Assembly: GCA_016707525.1 (NCBI GenBank)
Contig: JADJHP010000011.1
Coordinates: forward strand, 62,001 to 126,000
DNA length: 64,000 nt
Direction: 5' to 3'
Source of the DNA: Ignavibacteriota bacterium
GTDB taxonomy: Bacteria; Bacteroidota; Ignavibacteria; UBA10030; UBA6906
The position numbers were made by a program, and so were the translations under genes. The notes below the pieces were generated by a model, which saw only the letters and a program-made list of their open reading frames with translations, ran no database searches and was not told where the DNA came from. Shown piece after piece: positions 52,646-62,131 of this stretch. How positions within the stretch are numbered: the stretch's first letter is position 1; every line of letters starts with the position of its first letter.

Positions 52646-53058
52646 TGGTTGACCTGTCGCAACACCTTCACCTTGTCCGTGACCTGGGAAGGATCCACAA
52701 ACCCGATCGCACCCGGTGTGGCAGCGACACGCGCCACGATCTCTTCCTCGGTGATCGCCGTGGGCGCACGCCCTTCACCGGTCAACTGGATCCGGAGCCA
52801 CTGTTTGTTCAGCGTGAGGGTGTTGAGGCCCAGGGGAGAATAGAACCGCTCCACCTGTGCTGACCCTTTCTTCAGGGTGAAGACACGGATCGGAGTGTCG
52901 TCCGCCCATTTGGTCTTTGAAAGCATGTAGATATCGACGAGCGATGTATTGTCGATGGTCGACCCGGGAACCGATGGGTGGACAATGACCACGATCTGGG
53001 CACGTCCCGTCGCCGTTATGGCGATGATGATCAGGAGAATCGTGAGGAGCTTTTTCAT
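52642..53058 (-). CDS. Small periplasmic phosphate-binding-like (PBP) protein
   Basis: The 138-residue protein has a signal peptide (KKLLTILLIIIAITATGRAQ) and one lobe of a PstS-type fold: VVIVHPSVPG, SLVDIYMLSKTKWADDTPI, FYSPLGLNTLTLNKQWLRI and ATPGAIGFVDPSQV. Full PstS proteins have about 270-320 residues, so this is a half-size protein of the kind often found next to porins and hybrid kinases. It lacks ABC permease neighbours, so sensing rather than uptake is likely. Its stop overlaps the kinase start by ATGA. Confidence 0.8.
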   Translation of the reverse strand: MKKLLTILLIIIAITATGRAQIVVIVHPSVPGSTIDNTSLVDIYMLSKTKWADDTPIRVFTLKKGSAQVERFYSPLGLNTLTLNKQWLRIQLTGEGRAPTAITEEEIVARVAATPGAIGFVDPSQVTDKVKVLRQVNQ

Positions 53059-53068
53059 GGTCGTCTCC

Positions 53069-54199
53069 TCAGAACATCACGCTGACAGCGATGATGGGAA
53101 TACCGATATTCAGCTGGAAAGCCGGACTATCGGACGAGATCTTCACATACTGTGCCTTCACCACAACACTTTCCACCGGACGCCAGCCGCCGCCAAACGA
53201 CAACGAGCTCACGCCATCGTCCATGCCGACGTATTCCTTGACCTGAGAGACACTGTACGAACCATAGACGTAGAACGCATCATTGAAGTCCCAGAGCAGC
53301 GTGCCGTACAGAAAATTCCGTTCGAGGCTCTTCCCGAGCATGGGATTGAACATATGAAGCATCGCAAACATGCTTGCCTGTCGTTCGTCCAGATCGGTAC
53401 GGACCAGGATCATCTCACCGTCGAAGCTGAGGTGTGAGAAATGGATGCTCACGTCAGCCCCGTAGCGGTAGCGTTGGACCGCACCCAGTCCCATCTGGTT
53501 CTGGTTCTCTTTGTCGGTCGTAGCGGAAACACCGACACGCATCCATGGTGTGGATACTCCGAGCCGGCCACCCCAGAGTTTGGAAAGTGTCGTGTCCATA
53601 CCCGACACCTGGAACCCTGTGCCACGCCCGCTGATGATATAGCTTGACTCACTGTTCCCCCAGAAGACGGCATAGTCAAGGTTGAGGTCGTAGACCGGGA
53701 AGCTGCCGTATACTTCGGCGTTCGCACGGAACGGAAGGAACAGTTCCGTGTTCATCCTGTCGGCCATAAGCGGCTCGTAGACAAGCGGTCGCAGGATGTA
53801 CGGCAACAGTGGTGTCCGGTTCTTCACCTTGAGCAGTGCATTGAATGATGGCAGAAGGAGTCCTGCCTTCACGTTGAATGCCTGGCTGTAGCTGTATTTG
53901 ACCCAGCCCTCTTCCAGATTCATGGCCCCCCAGCCCAACTGGCTGTTGTAGGAGTTCGTGAACTGCAGATTCAGGAATAAACTGAATTGAGAGTCGAATT
54001 CCTTCGAGGCCATGACATTCGCCTGCTGGAGGAAGAACGTCGTGGAATGGGGACCCAGGATCGATTGGCCGATGTCAACATAGGCGGCCTGCATATAACC
54101 AAAGACATACAGGTCGGAGTAATCCTCCTGAGAGACGGCCGTCGTGGCCATAGATACGATCAGCACGGCGGCCATCATGATCGCACGAACGATCTTCAT
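53069..54199 (-). CDS. Porin-like outer-membrane beta-barrel protein
   Basis: The start at 54199 (AGAGGAATCACC upstream) gives a signal peptide (MKIVRAIMMAAVLIVSMATT) and 376 residues. Repeated amphipathic strands end in aromatic residues (LYVFGYMQAAYV, FSLFLNLQFTNS, WVKYSYSQAFNVKAGLL, YGTLLWDFNDAFYVYGSYS) and the chain ends in Phe (AVSVMF), the usual outer-membrane insertion signal. It is first in the operon, 10 bases before the binding-protein gene, behind a sigma-54 type promoter. It may admit or detect the ligand sensed by the kinases. Confidence 0.78.
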   Translation of the reverse strand: MKIVRAIMMAAVLIVSMATTAVSQEDYSDLYVFGYMQAAYVDIGQSILGPHSTTFFLQQANVMASKEFDSQFSLFLNLQFTNSYNSQLGWGAMNLEEGWVKYSYSQAFNVKAGLLLPSFNALLKVKNRTPLLPYILRPLVYEPLMADRMNTELFLPFRANAEVYGSFPVYDLNLDYAVFWGNSESSYIISGRGTGFQVSGMDTTLSKLWGGRLGVSTPWMRVGVSATTDKENQNQMGLGAVQRYRYGADVSIHFSHLSFDGEMILVRTDLDERQASMFAMLHMFNPMLGKSLERNFLYGTLLWDFNDAFYVYGSYSVSQVKEYVGMDDGVSSLSFGGGWRPVESVVVKAQYVKISSDSPAFQLNIGIPIIAVSVMF

Positions 54200-54505
54200 G
54201 GTGATTCCTCTATCATTGTGTACCACAGGTGCGGCTCCCGGTACTGCCGGAGCCAGCAGCCTGCCTATTGATCGACCGGTCTTCCGCATGGTCCAGACGC
54301 ACTTCTGCGGATGAGCGGCACGAACATAGGTGCAACGATAGTGCCATCCGGGTTTGCTGGGGGTCGTAAAGTAACGGCAGAAACTGGGGGGATAGGGCTT
54401 AGAATCTAAGGATTCTGGCTGGGTTCGCCTTTCGGCATTTCCGGTGCCCTGAACCGGGTCACTATGTGGTCAGATGGAGAATATTGGACAGTTTCCGCGC
54501 GCTGA
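54200..54505. other. Intergenic regulatory stretch of porin operon
   Basis: About 306 bases between the DinB gene and the porin start. It contains the sigma-54 promoter, the inverted repeat at 54401-54416 and a leader of about 120 bases. No gene or known riboswitch was seen. Confidence 0.5.
54331..54346 (-). promoter_or_regulatory. Sigma-54 (RpoN) type promoter for the porin/sensor operon
   Basis: On the minus strand TGGCACTATCGTTGCA matches the RpoN -24/-12 consensus TGGCAC-N5-TTGCW exactly. It lies 132 bases upstream of the porin start. An inverted repeat AGAATC-TAAG-GATTCT at 54401-54416 lies 55-70 bases further upstream, where an enhancer-binding activator could sit (inference). Confidence 0.75.
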
Positions 54506-55018
54506 TCATTGCTTATCCCACATCCATTTCCCCCACAAGCCACCCAGCGCAACGTCGTCTTTCATGCGCACGCCGTTCTGCTTCAGCGTAAGCATGATAG
54601 AGCCACGGTGGTGTGATTCATGGGAAATGAGGTAGCCCATCCAGCGGACGGATGATCCTTTGAACGCCCTGGGCCGGGCTGTACCTTCGAGGGTTTCGCG
54701 GAGGAACTCTTCGACCGCCGCGTGCGACTCCTGAAAGGCCTTCTTGAACTGTGCTGCGGACCGGAGATCCGTCCGCTTCACTTCGGACGCCCGCGGCCGC
54801 TTGCCCGTGCGGTGATACTGCAACCACCCGAGGCGCACGGAGTTCAAATGCACCAGTTGCTCTGCGATGGTGCGCCCGCGCGATCCATGCGGTACCGCCT
54901 CAAGACCTTTCGCCGGGATCTGACCGATCAGGAACGTCATGATCTCGTTATGGACTCGCCAGGTACTCAGCACCTGATCGATGAGTGGTGCGGGTTGTTT
55001 CGGTGTGCGTGTCGGCAT
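54506..55018 (-). CDS. DinB family protein
   Basis: The 170-residue four-helix protein has the three His ligands of DinB metal enzymes: QLVHLNSVRLGW (about residue 57), and the later LISHESHHRGSI pair. A Lys/Arg-rich N-terminus precedes helix 1. DinB proteins include thiol-dependent metal transferases (for example bacillithiol S-transferases). It is not closely related to the DUF1569 protein at 3189. Confidence 0.82.
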   Translation of the reverse strand: MPTRTPKQPAPLIDQVLSTWRVHNEIMTFLIGQIPAKGLEAVPHGSRGRTIAEQLVHLNSVRLGWLQYHRTGKRPRASEVKRTDLRSAAQFKKAFQESHAAVEEFLRETLEGTARPRAFKGSSVRWMGYLISHESHHRGSIMLTLKQNGVRMKDDVALGGLWGKWMWDKQ

Positions 55019-55067
55019 GCGATATCCCCCTGGGATCGATCGTATATGATCCGGTCTCGTGGATGGA

Positions 55068-55436
55068 TCACCTCGATGTCAGCCAGTCAACAGCGTCCTG
55101 CTCCGTACTCGCGAACCTGAGCTGTCCTCCCTTGTTCGCCTCACGCATCAGTTCGCGGAACCGTTCACTCCGGACGGTCGTGAACGATCCGGCGATCGCA
55201 AGCCGGCAGCCATAGTTCGAGAGTTTCTGCAGGACCTCACCGGCGAATCCCGTCTTCAGGTCGTAGAAGGCCCGGGCAAAGTGTTCTTCCTGGAGGAGGA
55301 TCCGGTTCGTATCATGTTCGCCACCCCATGCCAACATGTCGAGGAAGTCCCCGGGAGAGTGAATGATCTCTTCCTTCTGCATGCAGGTCACGTACGGCGC
55401 GCCATTGCATGAACCCAACATGAGTTCGGTGGACAT
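55068..55436 (-). CDS. DUF4180 domain protein
   Basis: The 122-residue protein follows the DUF4180 pattern: PGDFLDMLAWGGEHDTNRIL, HFARAFYDLKTGFAGEVLQK and YGCRLAIAGSFTTVRSERFR, then a Lys/Gly-rich loop and a closing helix. The fold is STAS-like and the function is unknown. It is 15 bases upstream of... the next gene on the same strand starts at 55018 after 49 bases, while the preceding gene (55452) ends 15 bases before its start. Confidence 0.78.
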   Translation of the reverse strand: MSTELMLGSCNGAPYVTCMQKEEIIHSPGDFLDMLAWGGEHDTNRILLQEEHFARAFYDLKTGFAGEVLQKLSNYGCRLAIAGSFTTVRSERFRELMREANKGGQLRFASTEQDAVDWLTSR

Positions 55437-55451
55437 GGGCAGACCCCGTGT

Positions 55452-56480
55452 TCAGTCGCGCAACAGGTTGTGGGTGCGATATAACTTCTCGATGAACAGC
55501 TGACTATGGCTCAGAAATGACCGGTACACATAGGTGCGGAAGTCATCGTCTTTGCTCAGACGCTCGAGGTTCTGGCGGGTCACGCGCGATTCGAATTCGA
55601 GGATCTGATCGATCGCTTCGGGGAACAGGTACCGGCGTGCCACCAGCATGTGCAGGAACAGGTCCCGGTACTCGCGGAGATGATGGTCTTCCGCAAGCAA
55701 CGCATCAGCTCCCAGCGCATCCCGCTGCGAAAGGACGAATTCCCTGTTCAACTCCATGAACGTGCCGAGCTTCACCGTCTTACCGCCCACATCGCCCCAG
55801 TACGAGGCGAGCCCGCGGGGAACGATCTCCGTCACCGTGATGCGTTGGAATCCCTGCGTCGACAGCTCGGGCATGAAACCGCGGATCTGTGCGAACCACT
55901 TTTCACTCGCATGGAGGTGCCAGTCCATGATCCCCGCCAGCCGGTCCTCGATCCCCCGCCGGTCGCAGATGTGGTGCTCGATCGCATTCGTCCGGTATCT
56001 TCGCTCGATCGCCGCCTTCAGTACGGTCGTCAGCTCTTTCGTCGTGGTGTCATAGTCCAGGTACGAGAAGATCTGCGGATAGTTGGTCTGCAGGATCCGG
56101 AAGAACCCTTCGTGCCCCGTCTGGTCCCGCCACCAGGGGATAAGATGGTGATAGCCGGCATAGGCTTCCAATTCCTGGAGGATGGGAATTTTCTTCAGTT
56201 CACGGAGGAAGGCAACGGTCTTCTGGTAGTTCATCCGCGCGCCTTCTTTGTAAAGCATCGTCCCCTGCGCACTGGGGGTGTCCAGACAGAACTCTTCGAA
56301 CACAAAGCCTTCTGATGTGTGCGTCAGGAGTTCGGAGAATTGGTTCTTCCGGATCTGAATGTGGATCGATGGCGCAAAGTCTCTCAGGATCAGATCGAAC
56401 TCGCTGTGGGGGAATTTCTTCCGGAGCTCGGCGAGTGCGGACCCGGTCACAGCGTGGATCTGAATGGCAATATCGTTCAT
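55452..56480 (-). CDS. Conserved hypothetical protein, unrecognised
   Basis: The start at 56480 is preferred because upstream codons are Arg/His-rich and look non-coding; the open frame reaches 56675 and would overlap the divergent glycosyltransferase. The 342-residue protein is soluble, rich in charged and aromatic residues, mostly helical, with landmarks HHLIPWWRDQTG, HHICDRRGIEDRLAGI, MDWHLHASEKWF and EDHHLREYRDLF. The density of His and Asp/Glu could mean metal binding, but I recognise no family and give no function. It precedes DUF4180 by 15 bases, so they may be co-transcribed. Confidence 0.6.
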   Translation of the reverse strand: MNDIAIQIHAVTGSALAELRKKFPHSEFDLILRDFAPSIHIQIRKNQFSELLTHTSEGFVFEEFCLDTPSAQGTMLYKEGARMNYQKTVAFLRELKKIPILQELEAYAGYHHLIPWWRDQTGHEGFFRILQTNYPQIFSYLDYDTTTKELTTVLKAAIERRYRTNAIEHHICDRRGIEDRLAGIMDWHLHASEKWFAQIRGFMPELSTQGFQRITVTEIVPRGLASYWGDVGGKTVKLGTFMELNREFVLSQRDALGADALLAEDHHLREYRDLFLHMLVARRYLFPEAIDQILEFESRVTRQNLERLSKDDDFRTYVYRSFLSHSQLFIEKLYRTHNLLRD

Positions 56481-56606
56481 CGTCACGAAATACGTCTCTC
56501 TCTCTTGATACGACGGTCGGCGCCGGGTGCGGTGTTTTTCATTGGTATGCCCCCCGTGAGACCTGGTAGGAGACAGAAGATAGACGTGTCGCGGGAAAAG
56601 GTCAAG

Positions 56607-56642
56607 TCGGGCGGTGACTTTCGCCTTTTTTTCGTATCTTTT
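56607..56642 (+). promoter_or_regulatory. Possible Bacteroidota-type promoter of glycosyltransferase gene
   Basis: A T-run leads into TATCTTTT, close to the TAxxTTTG -7 element, only about 10 bases before the ATG at 56648. A matching -33 TTTG is not evident (GACTTTCG is the nearest), and the leader would be very short. Confidence 0.3.
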
Positions 56643-56647
56643 TCCCC

Positions 56648-57484
56648 ATGCCCGAACCCACAACACCCCCGGCACTGACGCTCGTCGTTGCTGTCTATAA
56701 TAAGGCGGATCTGCTCCGCTACGTCCTTGCTGCGTGCGCGCGGCAATCGTTCACCGATTTTGAAGTGATCGTGGCCGATGACGGCTCCGGTCCGGCCATC
56801 GCCGATGTCGTGCGCGATGCCCGCACCGCTTCCTCGTTCCCCATCGGTCATCTCTGGCACGAGGACCGCGGCTGGCGGAAGAACACGATGCTCAACAACG
56901 CGATCCGCGCATCGCACGCCGACTACATCGTGTTCATCGACGGCGATTGCATTCCTTCCCGGCATTTTCTGCGCGACCATCACGCCGAGCGCGAGCGCGG
57001 CCGGGTGCTCCTCGGCCGCCGCGTGGAAACGTCGCAGCGCTGGGCATCCGGACTGACGGTGGAGAAGATCGCGTCGGGGCTCTTCGAGCGATACGGCATC
57101 CAGGAATGGATGGATGGCGTGAACGGCAGGGCGCTGCGCATGGAGGACGGCATTCGCATCCCGTCGCGCCTTCTGCGTACGCTGCTGCTCCGCACGGTGC
57201 GGGGGATGCTCGGGTCGAACTTCTCCGCGTGGAAGTCGGACCTGGTGGCGATCAACGGTTTCGATGAACTTTACATGGGCCCCGGGTGCGGTGAGGACTC
57301 TGACATTCAGTTCCGCCTCGGTCTGGCCGGTGTCACAAGCAAATCCCTCCGCAATCTCGCTGTGCAGTACCACGTGCATCACGCGATCACGAAGGTGTCC
57401 GATGCTTGCTGGGACAGGTTCCAGTTGGTGCAGAAGACGACGGATCCGCGGTGTGTGCATGGGCTGGAGCTGTTGGAACGATAG
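56648..57484 (+). CDS. Family 2 glycosyltransferase (chondroitin/galactosyl type)
   Basis: The 278-residue GT-A protein has the start LTLVVAVYNKADLL, DFEVIVADDGSG, the metal-binding DxD as FIDGDC (about residue 98) and a C-terminal galactosyltransferase-like segment GSNFSAWKSDLVAINGFDE with the base in GEDSDIQFRL. No TM, so it is cytoplasmic or peripheral, and probably adds a sugar to a polysaccharide or lipid carrier. It is a single gene, divergent from 55452 and ending in front of a bidirectional terminator. Confidence 0.87.
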   Translation: MPEPTTPPALTLVVAVYNKADLLRYVLAACARQSFTDFEVIVADDGSGPAIADVVRDARTASSFPIGHLWHEDRGWRKNTMLNNAIRASHADYIVFIDGDCIPSRHFLRDHHAERERGRVLLGRRVETSQRWASGLTVEKIASGLFERYGIQEWMDGVNGRALRMEDGIRIPSRLLRTLLLRTVRGMLGSNFSAWKSDLVAINGFDELYMGPGCGEDSDIQFRLGLAGVTSKSLRNLAVQYHVHHAITKVSDACWDRFQLVQKTTDPRCVHGLELLER

Positions 57485-57573
57485 GGAGAAGGAATAGAAA
57501 TGAAGGAAGAGAGGGGAAGGAAGCCGCGATAGGGTACACGACGGCGGATAGAGACACGGGCAAAGGAAAAGCA

Positions 57574-57612
57574 AAGGACGCCAGGCAGAGAATTGTCTGG
57601 CGTCCTTCTGTT
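57574..57612. terminator. Bidirectional terminator between convergent genes
   Basis: Stem AAGGACGCCAG / CTGGCGTCCTT with an inner CA/TG pair after one mismatch. It lies between the glycosyltransferase (+) and DUF4412 (-) genes. T's follow the stem on the plus side, and A's on the minus side give T's in that transcript. Confidence 0.75.
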
Positions 57613-57718
57613 CTCACCGGCTCCACACTGTGCCGTGGTTTCTCTCTTCCTTCTTCTCTCTTCTTACTTCTCTCTTCCTACTTCCCATTTCGCTCTTGCC
57701 TTCCTACGTACGTGCTGC

Positions 57719-58477
57719 TTACTGTCCGCTCATCTCTTTCATATCCACCTTCGAGAACCCTGCCGGCGGTGCGAACTCCGAGGCCGGCGTGGTGCGCGGT
57801 TCGACCTTTTTCACGACCGTCTTCATGCCCATGGCCGTGGATTCCATCGGGAAACCGTCGATCTTCTCCATCGCCTGGCCGAGGTCCTCACCCATGCGCG
57901 GGTTCAGGGACGCCATGCGCTTCGAGTATGCCTGCAGGTCGCCGCGCATCGCATCGAAACCCTTGATGCCGCGCGTCACCCAGAGGTCCGCGAACTCATC
58001 GGTGCCCTTCAGGATCTTGTACCGCGTGCACGGGTAACCGCTCACCGTGCGGGCCTCGCTCAGCTTCTTCACCGATGCCTTCGCATCGCTTCCGCCCGAC
58101 ATACCGAGCATCTTTTCCATCTGTGCGCGCTGTTCGGCCGGCATGTTCTTCAACTGCTCGCGCATCTGGTCCAGCTGCGCGTTCGCCTGCTTCACCCCCG
58201 CCTCGAGTTCGGCAAAGGTCATCACGGAATACGTCTTGTTCTTCGCCCGGATCATATACATCTTTTCCTGGTCGAGGCGCAGGATCGCATAGTCGCCGTC
58301 GTTGCCCGTCTCGATCTTCAGCATCTTCGGCATGTACCATGTCTTCATCACTTCCTTGCCGTCCATCTTCTCGCCGCTCACTTCGCTCTCCCAGTACAGA
58401 CCCTGCGCGTTGAGGCCGATGGTCATCAACGCCAGCAGCGCGATGAGCATTGATGTCCGGACCGTTGCATTCTTCAT
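57719..58477 (-). CDS. DUF4412 secreted protein
   Basis: The 252-residue protein has a signal peptide (MLIALLALMTIGLNAQ) and the DUF4412 pattern: LYWESEVSGEKMDGKE, MPKMLKIETGNDGDYAILRL, KMYMIRAKNKTYSVMTFAEL and SGYPCTRYKILKG. A helical Gln/Met-rich insert (AQLDQMREQLKNMPAEQRAQ) sits in the middle. The family is common in Bacteroidota and related phyla and is thought to be periplasmic; its function is unknown. Confidence 0.8.
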   Translation of the reverse strand: MKNATVRTSMLIALLALMTIGLNAQGLYWESEVSGEKMDGKEVMKTWYMPKMLKIETGNDGDYAILRLDQEKMYMIRAKNKTYSVMTFAELEAGVKQANAQLDQMREQLKNMPAEQRAQMEKMLGMSGGSDAKASVKKLSEARTVSGYPCTRYKILKGTDEFADLWVTRGIKGFDAMRGDLQAYSKRMASLNPRMGEDLGQAMEKIDGFPMESTAMGMKTVVKKVEPRTTPASEFAPPAGFSKVDMKEMSGQ

Positions 58478-58507
58478 GATTTCACTCCCGTGTGTGGTTG
58501 AACAGGG

Positions 58508-59383
58508 CTAGTGCACCGGCTCGAGTGGACGCCCGATGATGATGCCCGTGTGTGATCGTATGCTGTGTATGTACTCTGCCAGGGTCCCGTCGGACACCAG
58601 CACTTTCTTGCCCGACAACGGCGCATGCATGAAGTGCGCCTTCCCGCCGCGCCGCAGGACCATGCCGGTGTGGGCGATATCCATTCCCGCCATCGTTGTT
58701 ACGGTCCCGATCACGTCGCCGCTCTGCAGCTCCGGCTCGATCGCCGCTATCGCATCTGCCGGTATATAATAGAGTGGACCGGAAGTGAGGGCTGCTTCCA
58801 CGGCCCTTATGCGTTGTACGAATGCCGTATCCGCAAGTTGCCGGTAGGAGCTGGTATGGGTGGACATGAAATCGATGGTTTTCGTGTAGGCTGCGCCGCC
58901 CAATTCCCGGGTCAGAGGCCGTAGTGTGCCCTTGTTCCCGTTGTCCAGCATCCAGTCAGTGAAGTAGTGCAGCCTGCTCGGATACCCGCTGATGACCCCG
59001 CCGGTATAGCGGATGGAGGTCAACTGCTTCTTGAAATCGTCGAACGTGGCATTTCCGGAGCGCACGCATCGCGCCATCGCCAGCATGTTCTCAACGAACG
59101 TGAGGCAATCGAATCCGCGCAGGTTCACCACGAGGTGTTCATCCCCGGGCTCTTCGAGGGAATGCGCGACGTAGGGCGTGCCGAGGAAGTGCTGCCCGAA
59201 GGCGGCGACCGCTTCTCCGACCGGCAGTTGCGCGACGCCTTCCTTCTTCGCCCAGGCCATGGTGGCGAGGAAGATCTGCTCGTCGGTTCGTTCGCCGGCG
59301 AAGGCCTGCAACGCCTTGCCGCCCAGCAGCGTACCGCCTGCGAGGAGGGTGAAGTGGCCGAGGAATGTTCTGCGTGTCGTCAT
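58508..59383 (-). CDS. DUF1460 (NlpC/P60-like amidase-fold) exported protein
   Basis: The ATG at 59383 has TTGAGGGAAT upstream; a longer frame runs into the palindromic repeat and is discarded. The 291-residue protein has a twin-arginine-like leader (TTRRTFLGHFTLLAGG). The Cys nucleophile region is RGFDCLTFVENMLAMAR (about residue 103), TSIRYTGGVISGYPSRLHYF follows, and the later IAHTGMVLRR supplies the His. DUF1460 proteins are N-acetylmuramoyl-L-alanine-amidase-like hydrolases of peptidoglycan. Confidence 0.83.
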   Translation of the reverse strand: MTTRRTFLGHFTLLAGGTLLGGKALQAFAGERTDEQIFLATMAWAKKEGVAQLPVGEAVAAFGQHFLGTPYVAHSLEEPGDEHLVVNLRGFDCLTFVENMLAMARCVRSGNATFDDFKKQLTSIRYTGGVISGYPSRLHYFTDWMLDNGNKGTLRPLTRELGGAAYTKTIDFMSTHTSSYRQLADTAFVQRIRAVEAALTSGPLYYIPADAIAAIEPELQSGDVIGTVTTMAGMDIAHTGMVLRRGGKAHFMHAPLSGKKVLVSDGTLAEYIHSIRSHTGIIIGRPLEPVH

Positions 59384-59413
59384 GGCAATTCCCTCAAACC
59401 TAACGGTGCATTT

Positions 59414-59441
59414 GTAGGGGCGGTGCATGCACCGCCCCTAC
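59414..59441. repeat. GTGCATGCAC palindromic repeat, perfect 28 bp
   Basis: Same 28-base sequence as 47371-47398. Downstream (59447-59571) a partly duplicated segment (TCTCCCCGTGCGCCACCACC occurs twice) ends in the palindrome GAGGACACCTCGTGTCCTC. Confidence 0.9.
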
Positions 59442-59586
59442 ACAAGAATCTCCCCGTGCGCCACCACCATACTGCGCTCAGTCGAGGAAGGCACCCTCGA
59501 GGTGAAACCTCGCTGGGGCATCTCCCCGTGCGCCACCACCAGACCGCTGCTAGAGGACACCTCGTGTCCTCCTTCTTCGATTCTCC

Positions 59587-61015
59587 CTAGAACGGCGGTT
59601 CTTCCAGCTGCGCCGGCGCCTGGTGCAACCCGGGAAGCGCAAGATTTTCAAAGCGCGCGTAGCGGTGCACGAAGGCGAGGTTCACGTCGTCGATGGGACC
59701 GTTGCGCTGCTTGCCGATGATGATCTCCGCGCGGCCCTGCTGTTCCGCTGCCTTGTCCGATTTTGGATCCAGATACATCTCAGGCCGGTGCACGAACATG
59801 ACAACGTCTGCGTCCTGCTCGATGGCACCCGACTCGCGAAGATCGGAAAGGATCGGCCGCTTGTCGGTGCGGCCTTCCACGGCGCGACTCAACTGCGACA
59901 GCGCGATCACCGGGATGTTCAATTCCTTCGCGAGGCCCTTGAGCGAACGCGAGATCGCGGAGATTTCCTTCTCACGGTTCTCCGCGCCCTTCGGCCCCTG
60001 CATCAACTGCAGGTAGTCGATGACGATGATGCCCGCGTTATGTTCGGCCTTGAGTCTCCGCGCCTTCGCGCGCAGTTCGAGGATACCGAGACTCGCCGAA
60101 TCGTCGATGAAGATACTCGCCTTGGCCAGCCGCCCGGCTGCAAGGCTGAGCCGCGTCCATTCCTCGTCCGGCAGTCGGCCGGTGCGCACTGCATGCGCGT
60201 CCACCCGCGCATCGGCGCAAAGCAGGCGCATGATGAGCTGCTCCGTTGCCATTTCAAGCGAGAAGATGCCGATGGTGGTCGGCTTGCTCTTGTGCAGTGC
60301 GGCGTTGGCCGCAAGCGACAGCGCGAACGCGGTCTTGCCGGAGCTCGGCCGGCCTGCGATGATGATGAGATCGGATGACTGCCATCCGCCCGTGAGCGTG
60401 TCCAGATCGCGGAAGCCCGTGGGCACGCCGTTCACGCCTTCGTGCTTTCCGTGGATGGCTTCGAGCTTCTCGAGCGTGCTATGCAGTGCGCGGTCCATCG
60501 ACACGAAGCTTTTCTTCAGGCGCCATTCGGAGATCTTGAAGATCGATTGCTCGGCATCATCCAGAAGATCGAATGCATCCTCCGATGGGCTGAAAGCGCG
60601 CGCGGTGATCTTGGAGTTCTCCGCGATGAGCCGGCGGAGGATCGCTTTCTCCAGCACGATGCGTGCGTGATACTCCACGTTCGCCGCGCTGCTCACCTTC
60701 ATCGTCAGTTCCACCAGATACGCCTGTCCGCCCGCGGCTTCCAACTGTCCGCGACGCCGCAGCTCTTCTGCCACGGTGATAACGTCCGCCGGTTCACCGC
60801 GCTCGAAGAGCCCGATGATCGCCTGGAAGATCTTCCGGTTCCGTTCGGCGTAGAAGACATCCTCGTCCATCACTTCAAGCGCCTTGGAGATGGCTTCCTT
60901 CTCAAGGAGCATCGCACCGACGATCTGCTCCTCGATGTCCACCGCGTGCGGCGGAACACGGCCTTCCTGCAGGATCCGTTCCGGCACCAGATCGATACCG
61001 CCTGTTGTCACACGC

Positions 61016-61023
<8 letters not shown>
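59587..61023 (-). CDS. dnaB: Replicative DNA helicase DnaB
   Basis: The 478-residue protein has the N-terminal DnaB domain (PHAVDIEEQIVGAMLLEKEA, DVFYAERNRKIFQAI) and the RecA-like helicase domain with Walker A GRPSSGKTAFALS, Walker B GIIVIDYLQLM and arginine-finger region SQLSRAVEGRTDKRP. It unwinds the fork 5'-3' ahead of DNA polymerase as a hexamer. It overlaps the udg stop by 8 bases. The C-terminal tail is short and Pro/Gln-rich; no intein is present. Confidence 0.96.
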
Positions 61024-62114
<1,091 letters not shown>

Positions 62115-62131
62115 GGATCGTTGCCCCGCTG

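Noticed and set aside
57485..57718. Small open frames between the glycosyltransferase and DUF4412 genes
   Set aside because: The stretch is low-complexity and contains the bidirectional terminator; no conserved product.
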